Below, one piece after another: positions 29,891 through 38,659 of a DNA stretch of 64,000 nt (the stretch's first letter is position 1; each line of letters starts with the position of its first letter). Both the position numbers and the translations under genes were made by a program. Source of the DNA: Sinorhizobium sp. RAC02 (GTDB lineage: Bacteria > Pseudomonadota > Alphaproteobacteria > Rhizobiales > Rhizobiaceae); the NCBI RefSeq assembly GCF_001713395.1, contig NZ_CP016450.1, positions 3,643,501-3,707,500 of the forward strand, in the 5' to 3' direction. The notes below the pieces were generated by a model, which ran no database searches, had not been told where the DNA came from, and saw nothing but the letters and a program-made list of their open reading frames with translations.

Positions 29891-32770
29891 CTATTCTGCC
29901 GCCTCCAGCTTGCCGGCGATCCGGCGCGATCGGCGTGCCAGCTCGTCATATTCGATCTGCCAGTCGGACGGGCCGTTCGACGGCGAGATCTGCACGGCCG
30001 TCACCTTATACTCCGGACAGTTCGTCGCCCAGTCGGAGAAATCGGTGGTGATGACGTTTGCCTGCGTCGTCGGATGATGGAAGGTCGTGTAGACGACGCC
30101 GGTCGCGACGCGGTCGGTGACCAATGCGCGCAGCGTCGTCTCGCCGGCGCGGCTGGCAAGCCGCACCCAGTCGCCATCGCGGATGCCGCGGTTTTCGGCG
30201 TCATGCGGATGGATCTCCAGCCTGTCTTCCTCGTGCCAGACGACGTTTTCCGTACGGCGTGTCTGCGCGCCGACATTGTACTGGCTAAGCACGCGGCCGG
30301 TGGTGAGCAGCAGCGGGAAGCGCGGGCCGGTCTTCTCGTCGGTTGCGACATATTCCGTTCGTATGAATTTACCTTTGCCGCGCACAAAGCCGTTGATGTG
30401 CATGATCGGCGACCCTTGCGGGTTCTTCTCGTTGCACGGCCACTGCACGGAGCCCATCTTCTCCAGATAGTCGTAGGAGACGAGAGCAAAGCTCGGCGTC
30501 GTCGCGGCGATCTCGTCCATGATCTCGGACGGATGGGTATAATTCCAGTTGAGGCCCATTGCCTGGGCGAGGTTCTGCGTGACCTCCCAGTCGGCATAGC
30601 CGTTCTTCGGCGTCATCACACGGCGAACGCGGTTGATGCGGCGCTCGGCATTGGTGAAGGTGCCGTCCTTCTCCAGGAAGGTCGAGCCCGGCAGGAAGAC
30701 ATGGGCGTAGTTCGCCGTCTCGTTGAGGAAGAGGTCCTGCACGACGACGCATTCCATGGCGGCGAGGCCGGCGGAGACGTGCTTGGTGTCCGGATCGGAC
30801 TGGAGGATGTCCTCGCCCTGGATATAGAGGCCCTTGAACGTGCCCTCGACGGCGGCGTCCAGCATGTTGGGAATACGCAGGCCCGGTTCGTTGTTGAGCT
30901 TGACGCCCCAGAGTTTTTCGAAGATCTCGCGGGTCGCGTCATCGGAGATATGGCGGTAACCCGGCAGTTCGTGCGGGAAGGAGCCCATGTCGCACGAGCC
31001 CTGCACGTTGTTCTGACCGCGCAACGGGTTCACGCCCACGCCCTCGCGGCCGATATTGCCGGTCGCCATGGCGAGGTTGGCGATGGCGATGACCGTCGTC
31101 GAACCCTGGCTGTGCTCGGTGACGCCGAGGCCGTAATAGATCGAGCCGTTGCCGCCGGTGGCGAAAAGACGTGCAGCACCGCGCAGCGCTTCCGGCTCCA
31201 CGCCGGTGAACTGCTCGATCGCCTCGGGGCTGTGCCGTGGTTCGGCGACGAAGGCGGCCCAGTCTTCGAATTCCGACCAGTCGCAACGCTCGCGAATGAA
31301 GCGCTCGTCATAAAGGCCTTCCGTCACGATGACATGGGCAAGGGCAGTGACGATGGCAACGTTCGTACCGGGCTTCAATGGCAGGTGATAGGAGGCCTTG
31401 ATGTGCGGCGAGGAGACGAGCTCGGTGCGGCGCGGATCGATGACGATGAGCTTGGCACCCTGGCGCAAGCGCTTCTTGAGGCGCGAGGCGAAGACCGGGT
31501 GGCCGTCCGTCGGGTTGGCGCCGATGACGATGACGACATCCGTGTGCTCGACCGAATCGAAATTCTGCGTGCCGGCGGAGGTGCCGAAGGTCTGGCCGAG
31601 ACCATAACCGGTCGGCGAATGACAGACGCGGGCGCAGGTATCGACGTTGTTGTTGCCGAAGCCGGCGCGGATCAGCTTCTGGACGAGATAGGTCTCTTCG
31701 TTCGTACAGCGCGACGAGGTGATGCCACCGATCGAATCGCGGCCATACTGGTACTGGATGCGGCGGAATTCGGCGGCGACATGGGCATAGGCTTCGTCCC
31801 AGGTCACTTCGCGCCACGGATCCGAGATCTTTTCGCGGATCATCGGATTGAGGATGCGATCCTTGTGGGTCGAATAGCCATAGGCGAAGCGGCCCTTGAC
31901 GCAGGAATGGCCGCGATTGGCCTGGCCATCTTTCCACGGCACCATGCGGACCAGTTCTTCGCCGCGCATCTCGGCCTTGAAGGAGCAGCCGACGCCGCAA
32001 TAGGCGCAGGTGGTGACGACGGAATGTTCGGGCTGGCCGATCTCGATGACGGATTTTTCGGTGAGCGTCGCCGTTGGGCAGGCCTGCACGCAGGCGCCGC
32101 AGGACACACATTCCGATTCGACGAAATGTTCATGCATGCCTGGCGACACGCGGCTGCCGAAGCCGCGGCCCTCGATGGTCAGCGCGAAGGTGCCCTGCAC
32201 CTCTTCGCAGGCGCGCACGCAGCGCGAACAGACGATGCATTTCGACGGATCGTAGGTGAAATAGGGGTTCGATTCGTCCTTCGGCATCCACTTGGCGTTG
32301 ATCTCGCCGCTATTGCGGGCCTTGACGTGGTTGTCGCCCTCATAGCCATAGCGCACGTCGCGCAGGCCGACTGCGCCGGCCATGTCCTGCAATTCGCAGT
32401 CGCCGTTCGCAGCACAGGTGAGACAGTCCAGCGGGTGGTCGGAGATATAGAGCTCCATCACGCCCTTGCGGATATCTTTCAAGCGGCCCGTCTGGGTGTG
32501 GACGACGAGGCCGGGCGCCACGGGTGTCGTGCAGGAGGCAGGCGTGCCGTTGCGGCCTTCGATCTCGACGAGACAGAGACGGCAGGAGCCGAACGCATCC
32601 ACCATGTCGGTGGCGCAGAGTTTCGGCACCTTGATGCCAGCCTCCATCGAGGCGCGCATGATGGAGGTGCCTTCCGGAACGGTGATCTCGTTCCCGTCGA
32701 TGGTGAGCGTCACCATCTTTTCCGCGCGAGAGGCGGGCGTGCCGTAGTCGATTTCGGGGACGAGGGACAT
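29891..32770 (-). CDS. fdsA: NAD-dependent formate dehydrogenase alpha subunit FdsA
   Basis: 959 aa catalytic subunit that oxidises formate to CO2 at a molybdenum bis-MGD centre. The N-terminal [2Fe-2S] domain has cysteines at 52, 63, 66 and 80. [4Fe-4S] motifs follow (CIVCSRCVRACEEVQG, CVSCGACVQACP, CAYCGVGCSFKAE). The Mo-ligand cysteine is in the ARVCHSPTGYG stretch, so this is the cysteine, not selenocysteine, type. A GGAGG ribosome site lies just before the ATG. Electrons pass to FdsB and NAD. Confidence 0.97.
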   Translation of the reverse strand: MSLVPEIDYGTPASRAEKMVTLTIDGNEITVPEGTSIMRASMEAGIKVPKLCATDMVDAFGSCRLCLVEIEGRNGTPASCTTPVAPGLVVHTQTGRLKDIRKGVMELYISDHPLDCLTCAANGDCELQDMAGAVGLRDVRYGYEGDNHVKARNSGEINAKWMPKDESNPYFTYDPSKCIVCSRCVRACEEVQGTFALTIEGRGFGSRVSPGMHEHFVESECVSCGACVQACPTATLTEKSVIEIGQPEHSVVTTCAYCGVGCSFKAEMRGEELVRMVPWKDGQANRGHSCVKGRFAYGYSTHKDRILNPMIREKISDPWREVTWDEAYAHVAAEFRRIQYQYGRDSIGGITSSRCTNEETYLVQKLIRAGFGNNNVDTCARVCHSPTGYGLGQTFGTSAGTQNFDSVEHTDVVIVIGANPTDGHPVFASRLKKRLRQGAKLIVIDPRRTELVSSPHIKASYHLPLKPGTNVAIVTALAHVIVTEGLYDERFIRERCDWSEFEDWAAFVAEPRHSPEAIEQFTGVEPEALRGAARLFATGGNGSIYYGLGVTEHSQGSTTVIAIANLAMATGNIGREGVGVNPLRGQNNVQGSCDMGSFPHELPGYRHISDDATREIFEKLWGVKLNNEPGLRIPNMLDAAVEGTFKGLYIQGEDILQSDPDTKHVSAGLAAMECVVVQDLFLNETANYAHVFLPGSTFLEKDGTFTNAERRINRVRRVMTPKNGYADWEVTQNLAQAMGLNWNYTHPSEIMDEIAATTPSFALVSYDYLEKMGSVQWPCNEKNPQGSPIMHINGFVRGKGKFIRTEYVATDEKTGPRFPLLLTTGRVLSQYNVGAQTRRTENVVWHEEDRLEIHPHDAENRGIRDGDWVRLASRAGETTLRALVTDRVATGVVYTTFHHPTTQANVITTDFSDWATNCPEYKVTAVQISPSNGPSDWQIEYDELARRSRRIAGKLEAAE

Positions 32771-32827
32771 GGGAACCTCCAGTCAATTCTTGCGCCACGA
32801 AAGGGGTTCGGGCGACTTGGGTTGTTT

Positions 32828-33043
32828 CTACGACGTCTTCTCGGCGAGGGTTGCCGCAACCAGTGCATTCGCATGGCCATGGCCAAGACCGTGCGTTTCC
32901 TTGAGGAGCGCCACGATCTGCATATGAGCCTTGCCGTCCTGCGCGCGAACGATCGCTTTCCAGTGTTCGATCGGCTGGCCGTACTTCTTCTCGATGGCCG
33001 GGAAGTAGGAGGCCGGGCCTTTGACCTTTTCTGTCTCGCTCAT
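32828..33043 (-). CDS. DUF4287-domain small protein inside the fds operon
   Basis: 71 aa. The conserved DUF4287 pattern is clear: SYFPAIEKKYGQPIEHWKAI, then LLKETHGLGHGHANALVA. There is no signal, membrane segment or cysteine. Its ATG overlaps the fdsB stop as ATGA, so translation is coupled to fdsB, and fdsA begins 57 bp further on. A longer frame upstream is a shadow of fdsB. No function is known for the family; the position suggests a role in the assembly, stability or regulation of formate dehydrogenase. Confidence 0.9.
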   Translation of the reverse strand: MSETEKVKGPASYFPAIEKKYGQPIEHWKAIVRAQDGKAHMQIVALLKETHGLGHGHANALVAATLAEKTS

Positions 33044-34596
33044 TCCGCAGCCTCCACCAGGGGGGCCGGCGAAAAGTCTTCCGGGAAATGGGTCATGGCG
33101 CTCATCACCGGATAGGGCGTGAAACCGCCCAGCGCACAGAGCGAGCCGAACTTCATCGTGTTGCAGAGATCGGCGAGCAGCGCGCGGTTCTTCTCCGGCT
33201 CGATGCCCTGGGCAATCTTGTCGGCGGTCTCGACGCCGCGCGTCGAGCCGATGCGACAGGGCGTGCACTTGCCGCAGCTTTCCACGGCGCAGAATTCCAT
33301 GGCGAAGCGCGCCTGCTTCAGCATATCGACCGTTTCGTCGAACACGGTGATGCCGGCATGGCCGATCAGGCCGTCCTTGGCCGCGAAGGCCTCGTAATCG
33401 AAGGGCGTGTCGAACAGCGCGCGCGGGAAATAGGCGCCGAGCGGGCCACCCACCTGCACGGCGCGAACCGGGCGGCCGGAGGCCGTGCCGCCGCCGATCG
33501 TATCGACGATCTCGCCGAGCGTCAGGCCGAAGGCGGTTTCGTAGAGGCCGCCATGTTTGACGTTGCCGGCGATCTGGAGCGGGATCGTGCCACGCGAGCG
33601 GCCCATGCCGAAGTCACGGTAATAGGCGGCACCCTTGTCCATGACGACGGGCACGGAGGCGAGCGAGATGACGTTGTTGACGACCGTCGGACGGCCCATA
33701 AAACCCTGGAGCGCGGGCAGCGGCGGCTTGGCACGCACGATGCCGCGCTTGCCTTCGAGGCTGTTGAGCAGAGCGGTTTCCTCGCCGCAGACATAGGCGC
33801 CCGCGCCAACGCGGATTTCCATGTCGAAGGCTCTTCCCGAGCCAAGCACCGACGGGCCGAGCACGCCGGCGGCGCGCGCGACGGTGACGGCTTCGTTCAT
33901 GACGGCGATGGCGTGCGGATATTCCGAGCGGGTGTAGACGTAGCCCTTGGTGGCACCGGTCGCGAGGCCGGCGATCGCCATGCCCTCGATCAGCACAAAG
34001 GGATCACCCTCCATGATCATGCGGTCGGCAAAGGTGCCGCTGTCGCCCTCGTCGGCATTGCAGACGATGTATTTTCTGTCGCCGGGTGCATCGAGCACGG
34101 TCTTCCACTTGATGCCCGTCGGGAAGCCGGCACCGCCGCGACCGCGCAGGCCGCTGTCGGTGACTTCCTTGACGACCTCGACCGGGGCCATGGTGATGGC
34201 TTTTTCCAGGCCCTTCAGGCCGCCATGGGCCTTGTAGTCGTCCAGCGAGACGGGATCGATGACGCCGCAGCGGGCGAAGGTGAGGCGGGTCTGGTTTTTC
34301 AGGAACGGAATGTCTTCCGTTCCGCCAAGACAGAGCGCATGGGCTTTGCCTTCAAGGAGGCCGGTATCGAGCAGGGAGGCAACATCGGATGGCTTTACCG
34401 GCCCATAGGCGATGCGGCCTTCGGCGGCCTCGACCTCGACCAGCGGCTCCAGCCAATGCATGCCGCGTGAACCGTTGCGCACGATTTTGATGTCGAGCTT
34501 GCGGGCATCCGCCTCACGGGCCAACGCCTTGGCGACGCGGTCGGCGCCGAGCGCAAGGGCGGCGGCATCGCGGGGAATGTAGATGCGAACGGTCAT
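33040..34596 (-). CDS. fdsB: NAD-dependent formate dehydrogenase beta subunit FdsB
   Basis: 518 aa, NuoF-like. It carries FMN and the NAD site (GRGGAGFPTGIKW, NADEGDSGTFADR, GAYVCGEETALLNSLEG) and one [4Fe-4S] cluster (ESCGKCTPCRIGSTRG). The thioredoxin-like N-terminal region lacks cluster cysteines, as usual for FdsB. The start is the ATG that overlaps the fdsG stop as ATGA; a longer frame is not real. It reduces NAD with electrons from FdsA. Confidence 0.97.
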   Translation of the reverse strand: MTVRIYIPRDAAALALGADRVAKALAREADARKLDIKIVRNGSRGMHWLEPLVEVEAAEGRIAYGPVKPSDVASLLDTGLLEGKAHALCLGGTEDIPFLKNQTRLTFARCGVIDPVSLDDYKAHGGLKGLEKAITMAPVEVVKEVTDSGLRGRGGAGFPTGIKWKTVLDAPGDRKYIVCNADEGDSGTFADRMIMEGDPFVLIEGMAIAGLATGATKGYVYTRSEYPHAIAVMNEAVTVARAAGVLGPSVLGSGRAFDMEIRVGAGAYVCGEETALLNSLEGKRGIVRAKPPLPALQGFMGRPTVVNNVISLASVPVVMDKGAAYYRDFGMGRSRGTIPLQIAGNVKHGGLYETAFGLTLGEIVDTIGGGTASGRPVRAVQVGGPLGAYFPRALFDTPFDYEAFAAKDGLIGHAGITVFDETVDMLKQARFAMEFCAVESCGKCTPCRIGSTRGVETADKIAQGIEPEKNRALLADLCNTMKFGSLCALGGFTPYPVMSAMTHFPEDFSPAPLVEAAE

Positions 34597-35069
34597 CGGC
34601 GTGCCTCCGCAACAAGTTCCCTGGCAAGGTCCGCATCGACCCGCCCATGCACCTCGCCGTCGAGCATCGCGGCGGGTGCGCACGAACAGAGTCCGAGACA
34701 GTAGATCGGTTCGAGCGTCACGGCGCCATCCAGCGTGGTCTGGTGGAAATCGATGCCGAGCAGCGATTTGACGCGCTCGGCAATTTCGTCCCCGCCCATC
34801 GACTGACAGGCCTCGGCGCGACAGAGCTTCAGGACATGGCGTCCGGCCGGGTGGTCGCGGTAATCGTGATAAAAGGTAACGACGCCATGCACTTCGGCGC
34901 GCGACAGGTTCAGTTCGGTCGCGATGACCGGCAGACATTCCTGCGGGACATAGCCGAACTCGGCCTGGATTTCATGCAGGATGGGAAGAAGCGGCCCTTC
35001 GAGCCCCTTTAGGTCGCTGACAATTGCCAGCGTTCTCGCTCCGATATCGCCGGTCACGTGCACATTCAT
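34593..35069 (-). CDS. fdsG: NAD-dependent formate dehydrogenase gamma subunit FdsG
   Basis: 158 aa, NuoE-like thioredoxin-fold [2Fe-2S] protein. Cluster ligands are in CRAEACQSMG and CLGLCSCAPA. The ATG at 35069 lies seven bases downstream of GGGAGG; the TTG 15 bases upstream would fall within that site. First gene of the operon fdsG-fdsB-DUF4287-fdsA-fdhD-fdsD. Confidence 0.96.
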   Translation of the reverse strand: MNVHVTGDIGARTLAIVSDLKGLEGPLLPILHEIQAEFGYVPQECLPVIATELNLSRAEVHGVVTFYHDYRDHPAGRHVLKLCRAEACQSMGGDEIAERVKSLLGIDFHQTTLDGAVTLEPIYCLGLCSCAPAAMLDGEVHGRVDADLARELVAEARR

Positions 35070-35237
35070 GGTCAGGCCTCCCAACCGACACGAATGAACC
35101 GCAAGGATTATACGGGTTCTGGCGCGCCGATACCATTGAAACTGCTCGGCGAAGACCGGAACCCTGTCGATCCACGCGGACTATCCGGACAGCTTCTCAG
35201 TCCGGAGGCGGCGGGTCAATAAAGCAAAGCCGTTGGC

Positions 35238-35256
35238 TGATAGGAAAATCCTATCA
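35238..35256. promoter_or_regulatory. Perfect palindromic LysR-type operator upstream of fdsG
   Basis: TGATAGGAAAATCCTATCA, with perfect 8-bp arms around a 3-base centre, contains a T-N11-A core typical of LysR-type regulators. It lies about 170 bp upstream of the fdsG start and overlaps the stop codon of the LysR gene. It has no T-run, so it does not look like a terminator. Confidence 0.7.
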
Positions 35257-36147
35257 ATCGATCCCTTTTTCCGCCAGCACACGGGCTTCGTGCAGCAAGG
35301 CGGAAACGAGCGGCGTGAAAGGCTCACGGTGGGTGGCGACGAGACCGACAGTGTGGTGCGGTTCAGGGTCGACAAGAGAAACTATACTTATTTCGTCAGG
35401 AAATCCAAATGATTTTGCGACATTTCTCGGCATGATGCTGGACCAGCGTCCGGTGCGCACATGCGAGAACAGCACGATCATCGAGTTCGCTTCGAGCGAC
35501 GGCTCGACTGTAACGCCTGCTTCGGCGAAGTGGCGGTTGATGATGCGACGGTTCTGCATGTCGGCAGTCAATAGGCAAAGCCTAATATTGCCGGCCTCCT
35601 GCCAGGTCACGGTTTCGCGATCAGCGAAGGCGTTACCCTTGGCGGTGACGAGGCAATAGTGCTCGTGCAGGAGCGGCACGCTGGTGACGCGGCCGAGCGG
35701 CTCGTTTTCCAGATAGGTGAGGCCGGCATCGATCTCGAGGTTTTCCAGCAGGCCGAGAATCTTGATCGAGGTCGTCGAGAGGATGGAGAAGGTGACGTCG
35801 GGGTGCTTTTCCTGAAACGGCGCGGTGATGTGCGGCACCATGGCGAGCGTCGTCGGGATGGCGGCAAGGCGGATATGCCCGGAAAGGCCCTTTCGCGCGG
35901 CGCGCATTTCCTCGCGCATGGTGCGGGTGTCGCCGACGATGCGGCGCGCCCATTCGAGCACACGCTGGCCCTCCGGTGTCAGGCCCTGGAAGCGGGAACC
36001 GCGGACAACAAGCATTACGCCGAGCTGCTCCTCCAGCTGGCGGATTGCCGCCGAAAGTGTCGGCTGCGAAATGCCGAGCTCCTCCGCGGCCCGGGCGAAA
36101 TGCCGTTCGCGGGCGAGCGCGATGAAATATTCAAGCTTGTCTATCAT
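35254..36147 (-). CDS. LysR-family regulator, probably of the formate dehydrogenase operon
   Basis: 297 aa. An N-terminal helix-turn-helix (FARAAEELGISQPTLSAAIRQLEEQLG) is followed by a substrate-binding domain (HIRLAAIPTTLAMVPHITAPF). It lies directly upstream of fdsG in the same direction, and a perfect T-N11-A palindrome begins at its stop codon. Rhizobial and Cupriavidus fds operons often have such a neighbour (FdsR). It is divergent from an acuI-like gene, which it could also regulate. The ligand is unknown. Confidence 0.88.
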   Translation of the reverse strand: MIDKLEYFIALARERHFARAAEELGISQPTLSAAIRQLEEQLGVMLVVRGSRFQGLTPEGQRVLEWARRIVGDTRTMREEMRAARKGLSGHIRLAAIPTTLAMVPHITAPFQEKHPDVTFSILSTTSIKILGLLENLEIDAGLTYLENEPLGRVTSVPLLHEHYCLVTAKGNAFADRETVTWQEAGNIRLCLLTADMQNRRIINRHFAEAGVTVEPSLEANSMIVLFSHVRTGRWSSIMPRNVAKSFGFPDEISIVSLVDPEPHHTVGLVATHREPFTPLVSALLHEARVLAEKGID

Positions 36148-36249
36148 GTGCGAACCGCGCCTCCCTGCTCTTGATACAAAAGAACAGTGGCGACACCAAT
36201 GCCCCGCGCCCTATATCTGGCGTAGCGACAGGATCACGAGGAGGACGCC

Positions 36250-37245
36250 ATGACGTTTCAAGCATTGCTGGTCGAGAAGGGAGCGGATGGCGCAGTCTCC
36301 GCAGCCATCCAGGAACTCGACGATTCGCGGCTTCCCGATGGCGATGTCACCGTCGCGGTGGAATATTCGACGCTCAACTACAAGGACGGGCTCTGCATCA
36401 ACGGCAAGGGCGGGCTGGTGCGCGCCTTTCCGCATGTGCCGGGCGTCGATTTCGCCGGCACCGTCGAAGCCTCGGACGATCCGCGCTACCGCCCCGGTGA
36501 CCGGGTGGTGCTGACCGGCTGGCGCGTCGGCGAGGTCTGGTGGGGCGGCTATGCGACGCGTGCCCGGGTCAAGGCCGACTGGCTGGTGCCGCTGCCGGAC
36601 ACGCTTTCGACGCGCCATGCGATGGCGATCGGCACGGCGGGGCTCACCTCGATGCTCTCCGTCGTCGCGCTGGAAAAGGCCGGGCTTTCGCCGCTGAAAG
36701 GCGATGTGCTGGTGACGGGGGCCGCCGGCGGTGTCGGCTCAGTTGGCGTCGCACTGTTGGCACGGCTTGGTTATTCGGTCGCCGCCGTCACAGGCCGTCC
36801 GGAAACGGCGGACTATCTCAGGAGCCTCGGCGCGGAGACGATCGTCGGCCGTGACGAATTGTCGGAGGCAAGCAGCAAGCCGCTCGAATCCGAGCGCTGG
36901 GCCGGTGCGATCGACGCGGTTGGCGGCGAGATGCTGGGGCGTGTGCTGAAGCAGATGAAGTATGACGGCGCCGTTGCCTCTGTCGGCCTTGCGGCGGGTG
37001 CTGCCGTGCCGTCTTTTACGGTCATTCCGTTCCTGCTGCGCGGGGTCAGCCTTCTCGGCATCGATTCCGTGATGCGGCCCTACGACCAGCGCGTCGACGC
37101 CTGGAACCGCATCGCCTCCGACCTGCCGATGGACAAGCTGGAATCCATGGTGGTCGAGCATCGGCTCTCGGATCTGCCGGAACTGGCCAACTCCATTCTC
37201 GACGGCAAGGTCAAGGGGCGCGTCGTCGTCGATGTACGCGCTTAG
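36250..37245 (+). CDS. acuI: AcuI/YhdH-type quinone-oxidoreductase family reductase
   Basis: 331 aa zinc-free medium-chain reductase; the AcuI branch reduces acryloyl-CoA with NADPH and limits its toxicity. Landmarks are MTFQALLVEKGADG at the start, VEYSTLNYKDGLCI, HVPGVDFAGTVE, the nucleotide loop VTGAAGGVGSVGVALLARLGY and GIDSVMRPYDQR. An AGGAGG ribosome site precedes the ATG. It is divergent from the LysR gene with 102 bp between starts. Family assignment is firm; the physiological substrate is inferred. Confidence 0.9.
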   Translation: MTFQALLVEKGADGAVSAAIQELDDSRLPDGDVTVAVEYSTLNYKDGLCINGKGGLVRAFPHVPGVDFAGTVEASDDPRYRPGDRVVLTGWRVGEVWWGGYATRARVKADWLVPLPDTLSTRHAMAIGTAGLTSMLSVVALEKAGLSPLKGDVLVTGAAGGVGSVGVALLARLGYSVAAVTGRPETADYLRSLGAETIVGRDELSEASSKPLESERWAGAIDAVGGEMLGRVLKQMKYDGAVASVGLAAGAAVPSFTVIPFLLRGVSLLGIDSVMRPYDQRVDAWNRIASDLPMDKLESMVVEHRLSDLPELANSILDGKVKGRVVVDVRA

Positions 37246-37269
37246 GGCAATTCCGGCAGCCCATGTGGT

Positions 37270-38574
37270 TTAGACCTGCACCGGTCGCGCTTCCTGGTCC
37301 GTCACGCCGAAGACGCGCTGGTAGCGCTCGATCTCGGCCGGGTCCCCGGTCGCCTTGGCGGGATTGTCGGAGAGCTTGACCGCCGGCCGGCCATTGGCGC
37401 TTGTCACCTTGCAGACCAGCGATATCGGGTCGAGACCATTGCCGCCGTCCGGGTCGCAGCCGCGAAAATCATTGGTCAGGTTGGTGCCCCAGCCGAAACT
37501 CATGCGCACGCGGCCGTGGAAATGCCGGTAGGTTTCCTCGATCGTGTCGATGTCCATGCCGTCGGAAAAGATCAGCAGTTTTTCGCGCGGATCGCGGCCC
37601 TTCTCCTTCCACCAGCGGATGATCTGTTCGCCGCCGGAAATCGGTGGCGCGCTGTCCGGGCGAAAACCGGTCCAGTCAGCAACCCAGTCCGGCGCGTTGG
37701 CGAGGAAGGCGGTCGTGCAATAGGCGTCGGGCAGCGCGATCAGCAGATTGCCGTTATAGTGCTGCTGCCATGCTTCCAGCACCTGGTAGGGCGCCTGGGC
37801 CAGCGCTGCATCGCCATCGGCGAGTGCGGCGGCGACCATCGGCAGTTCGTGTGCATTCGTGCCGATCGCTTCCAGATCGGCATCCATGGCAAGCAGCACG
37901 TTGGACGTGCCGATGAAACGATCGTCCAAACCTTCCTTGAGGGCTTCCACGCACCAGCGCTGCCAAAGAAAACCATGTCGCCGCCGCGTGCCGAAATCCG
38001 AGATGACGAGATCCGGCAGCTGGCGCAGCCGCTCGACCTTTTCCCAGAGCCGGGCCTTGGCGCGGGCATAGAGCACATCGAGCGTGAAGCGGCCCCTGTC
38101 GCGCATCGCGGCGCGCGACTTCAGTTCGTTGATGATAGCGAGTGCCGGAATCTCCCACATCGTGGTGTGCGTCCAAGGCCCGTCGAAATGCAGCTCGTAT
38201 TGCCCGTCGATCTTGCGCAGTTCGTAGTCCGGCAGGCGGAATGCCGCCAGCCAGGCAATGAAATCCGGGCCGAACATGCGTGCTTTGCCGTAGAAACTGT
38301 TGCCGGCCAGCCAGATCAGCTCCTTTTTGGTGAACCGTACGCTGCGGGCATGGTCGAGCTGGGCACGCAGTTCACCCTCGTCGATGACGTCGGCCAGCCG
38401 CACGCTCTTCGTCCGGTTGATCAGCGAGAACGTCGCTTCGACGTCCGGGTGCAGCTGCCGGATCATCTGGAGCATCAGCAATTTGTAGAAATCGGTATCG
38501 AGCAGGCTGCGGACGATAGGGTCCAGCCGAAAATTGTGATCATGGGTACGGGTCGCAATATCGGTAACAGCCAT
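37270..38574 (-). CDS. pncB: Nicotinate phosphoribosyltransferase
   Basis: 434 aa enzyme of the NAD salvage pathway that makes nicotinate mononucleotide from nicotinate and PRPP. Landmarks are [24 protein letters not shown]-region sequence [24 protein letters not shown] and [12 protein letters not shown]. The length matches proteobacterial PncB. It is convergent with acuI and monocistronic as far as can be seen. Confidence 0.97.
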   Translation of the reverse strand: MAVTDIATRTHDHNFRLDPIVRSLLDTDFYKLLMLQMIRQLHPDVEATFSLINRTKSVRLADVIDEGELRAQLDHARSVRFTKKELIWLAGNSFYGKARMFGPDFIAWLAAFRLPDYELRKIDGQYELHFDGPWTHTTMWEIPALAIINELKSRAAMRDRGRFTLDVLYARAKARLWEKVERLRQLPDLVISDFGTRRRHGFLWQRWCVEALKEGLDDRFIGTSNVLLAMDADLEAIGTNAHELPMVAAALADGDAALAQAPYQVLEAWQQHYNGNLLIALPDAYCTTAFLANAPDWVADWTGFRPDSAPPISGGEQIIRWWKEKGRDPREKLLIFSDGMDIDTIEETYRHFHGRVRMSFGWGTNLTNDFRGCDPDGGNGLDPISLVCKVTSANGRPAVKLSDNPAKATGDPAEIERYQRVFGVTDQEARPVQV

Positions 38575-38659
38575 GCCGCATAGTCCTCATCATTGACGAG
38601 GTGAAATATGCGCATTGGGGCGCCGGCGGCAAGTCACCGCGCGAGGGCGGCTGGATGGC

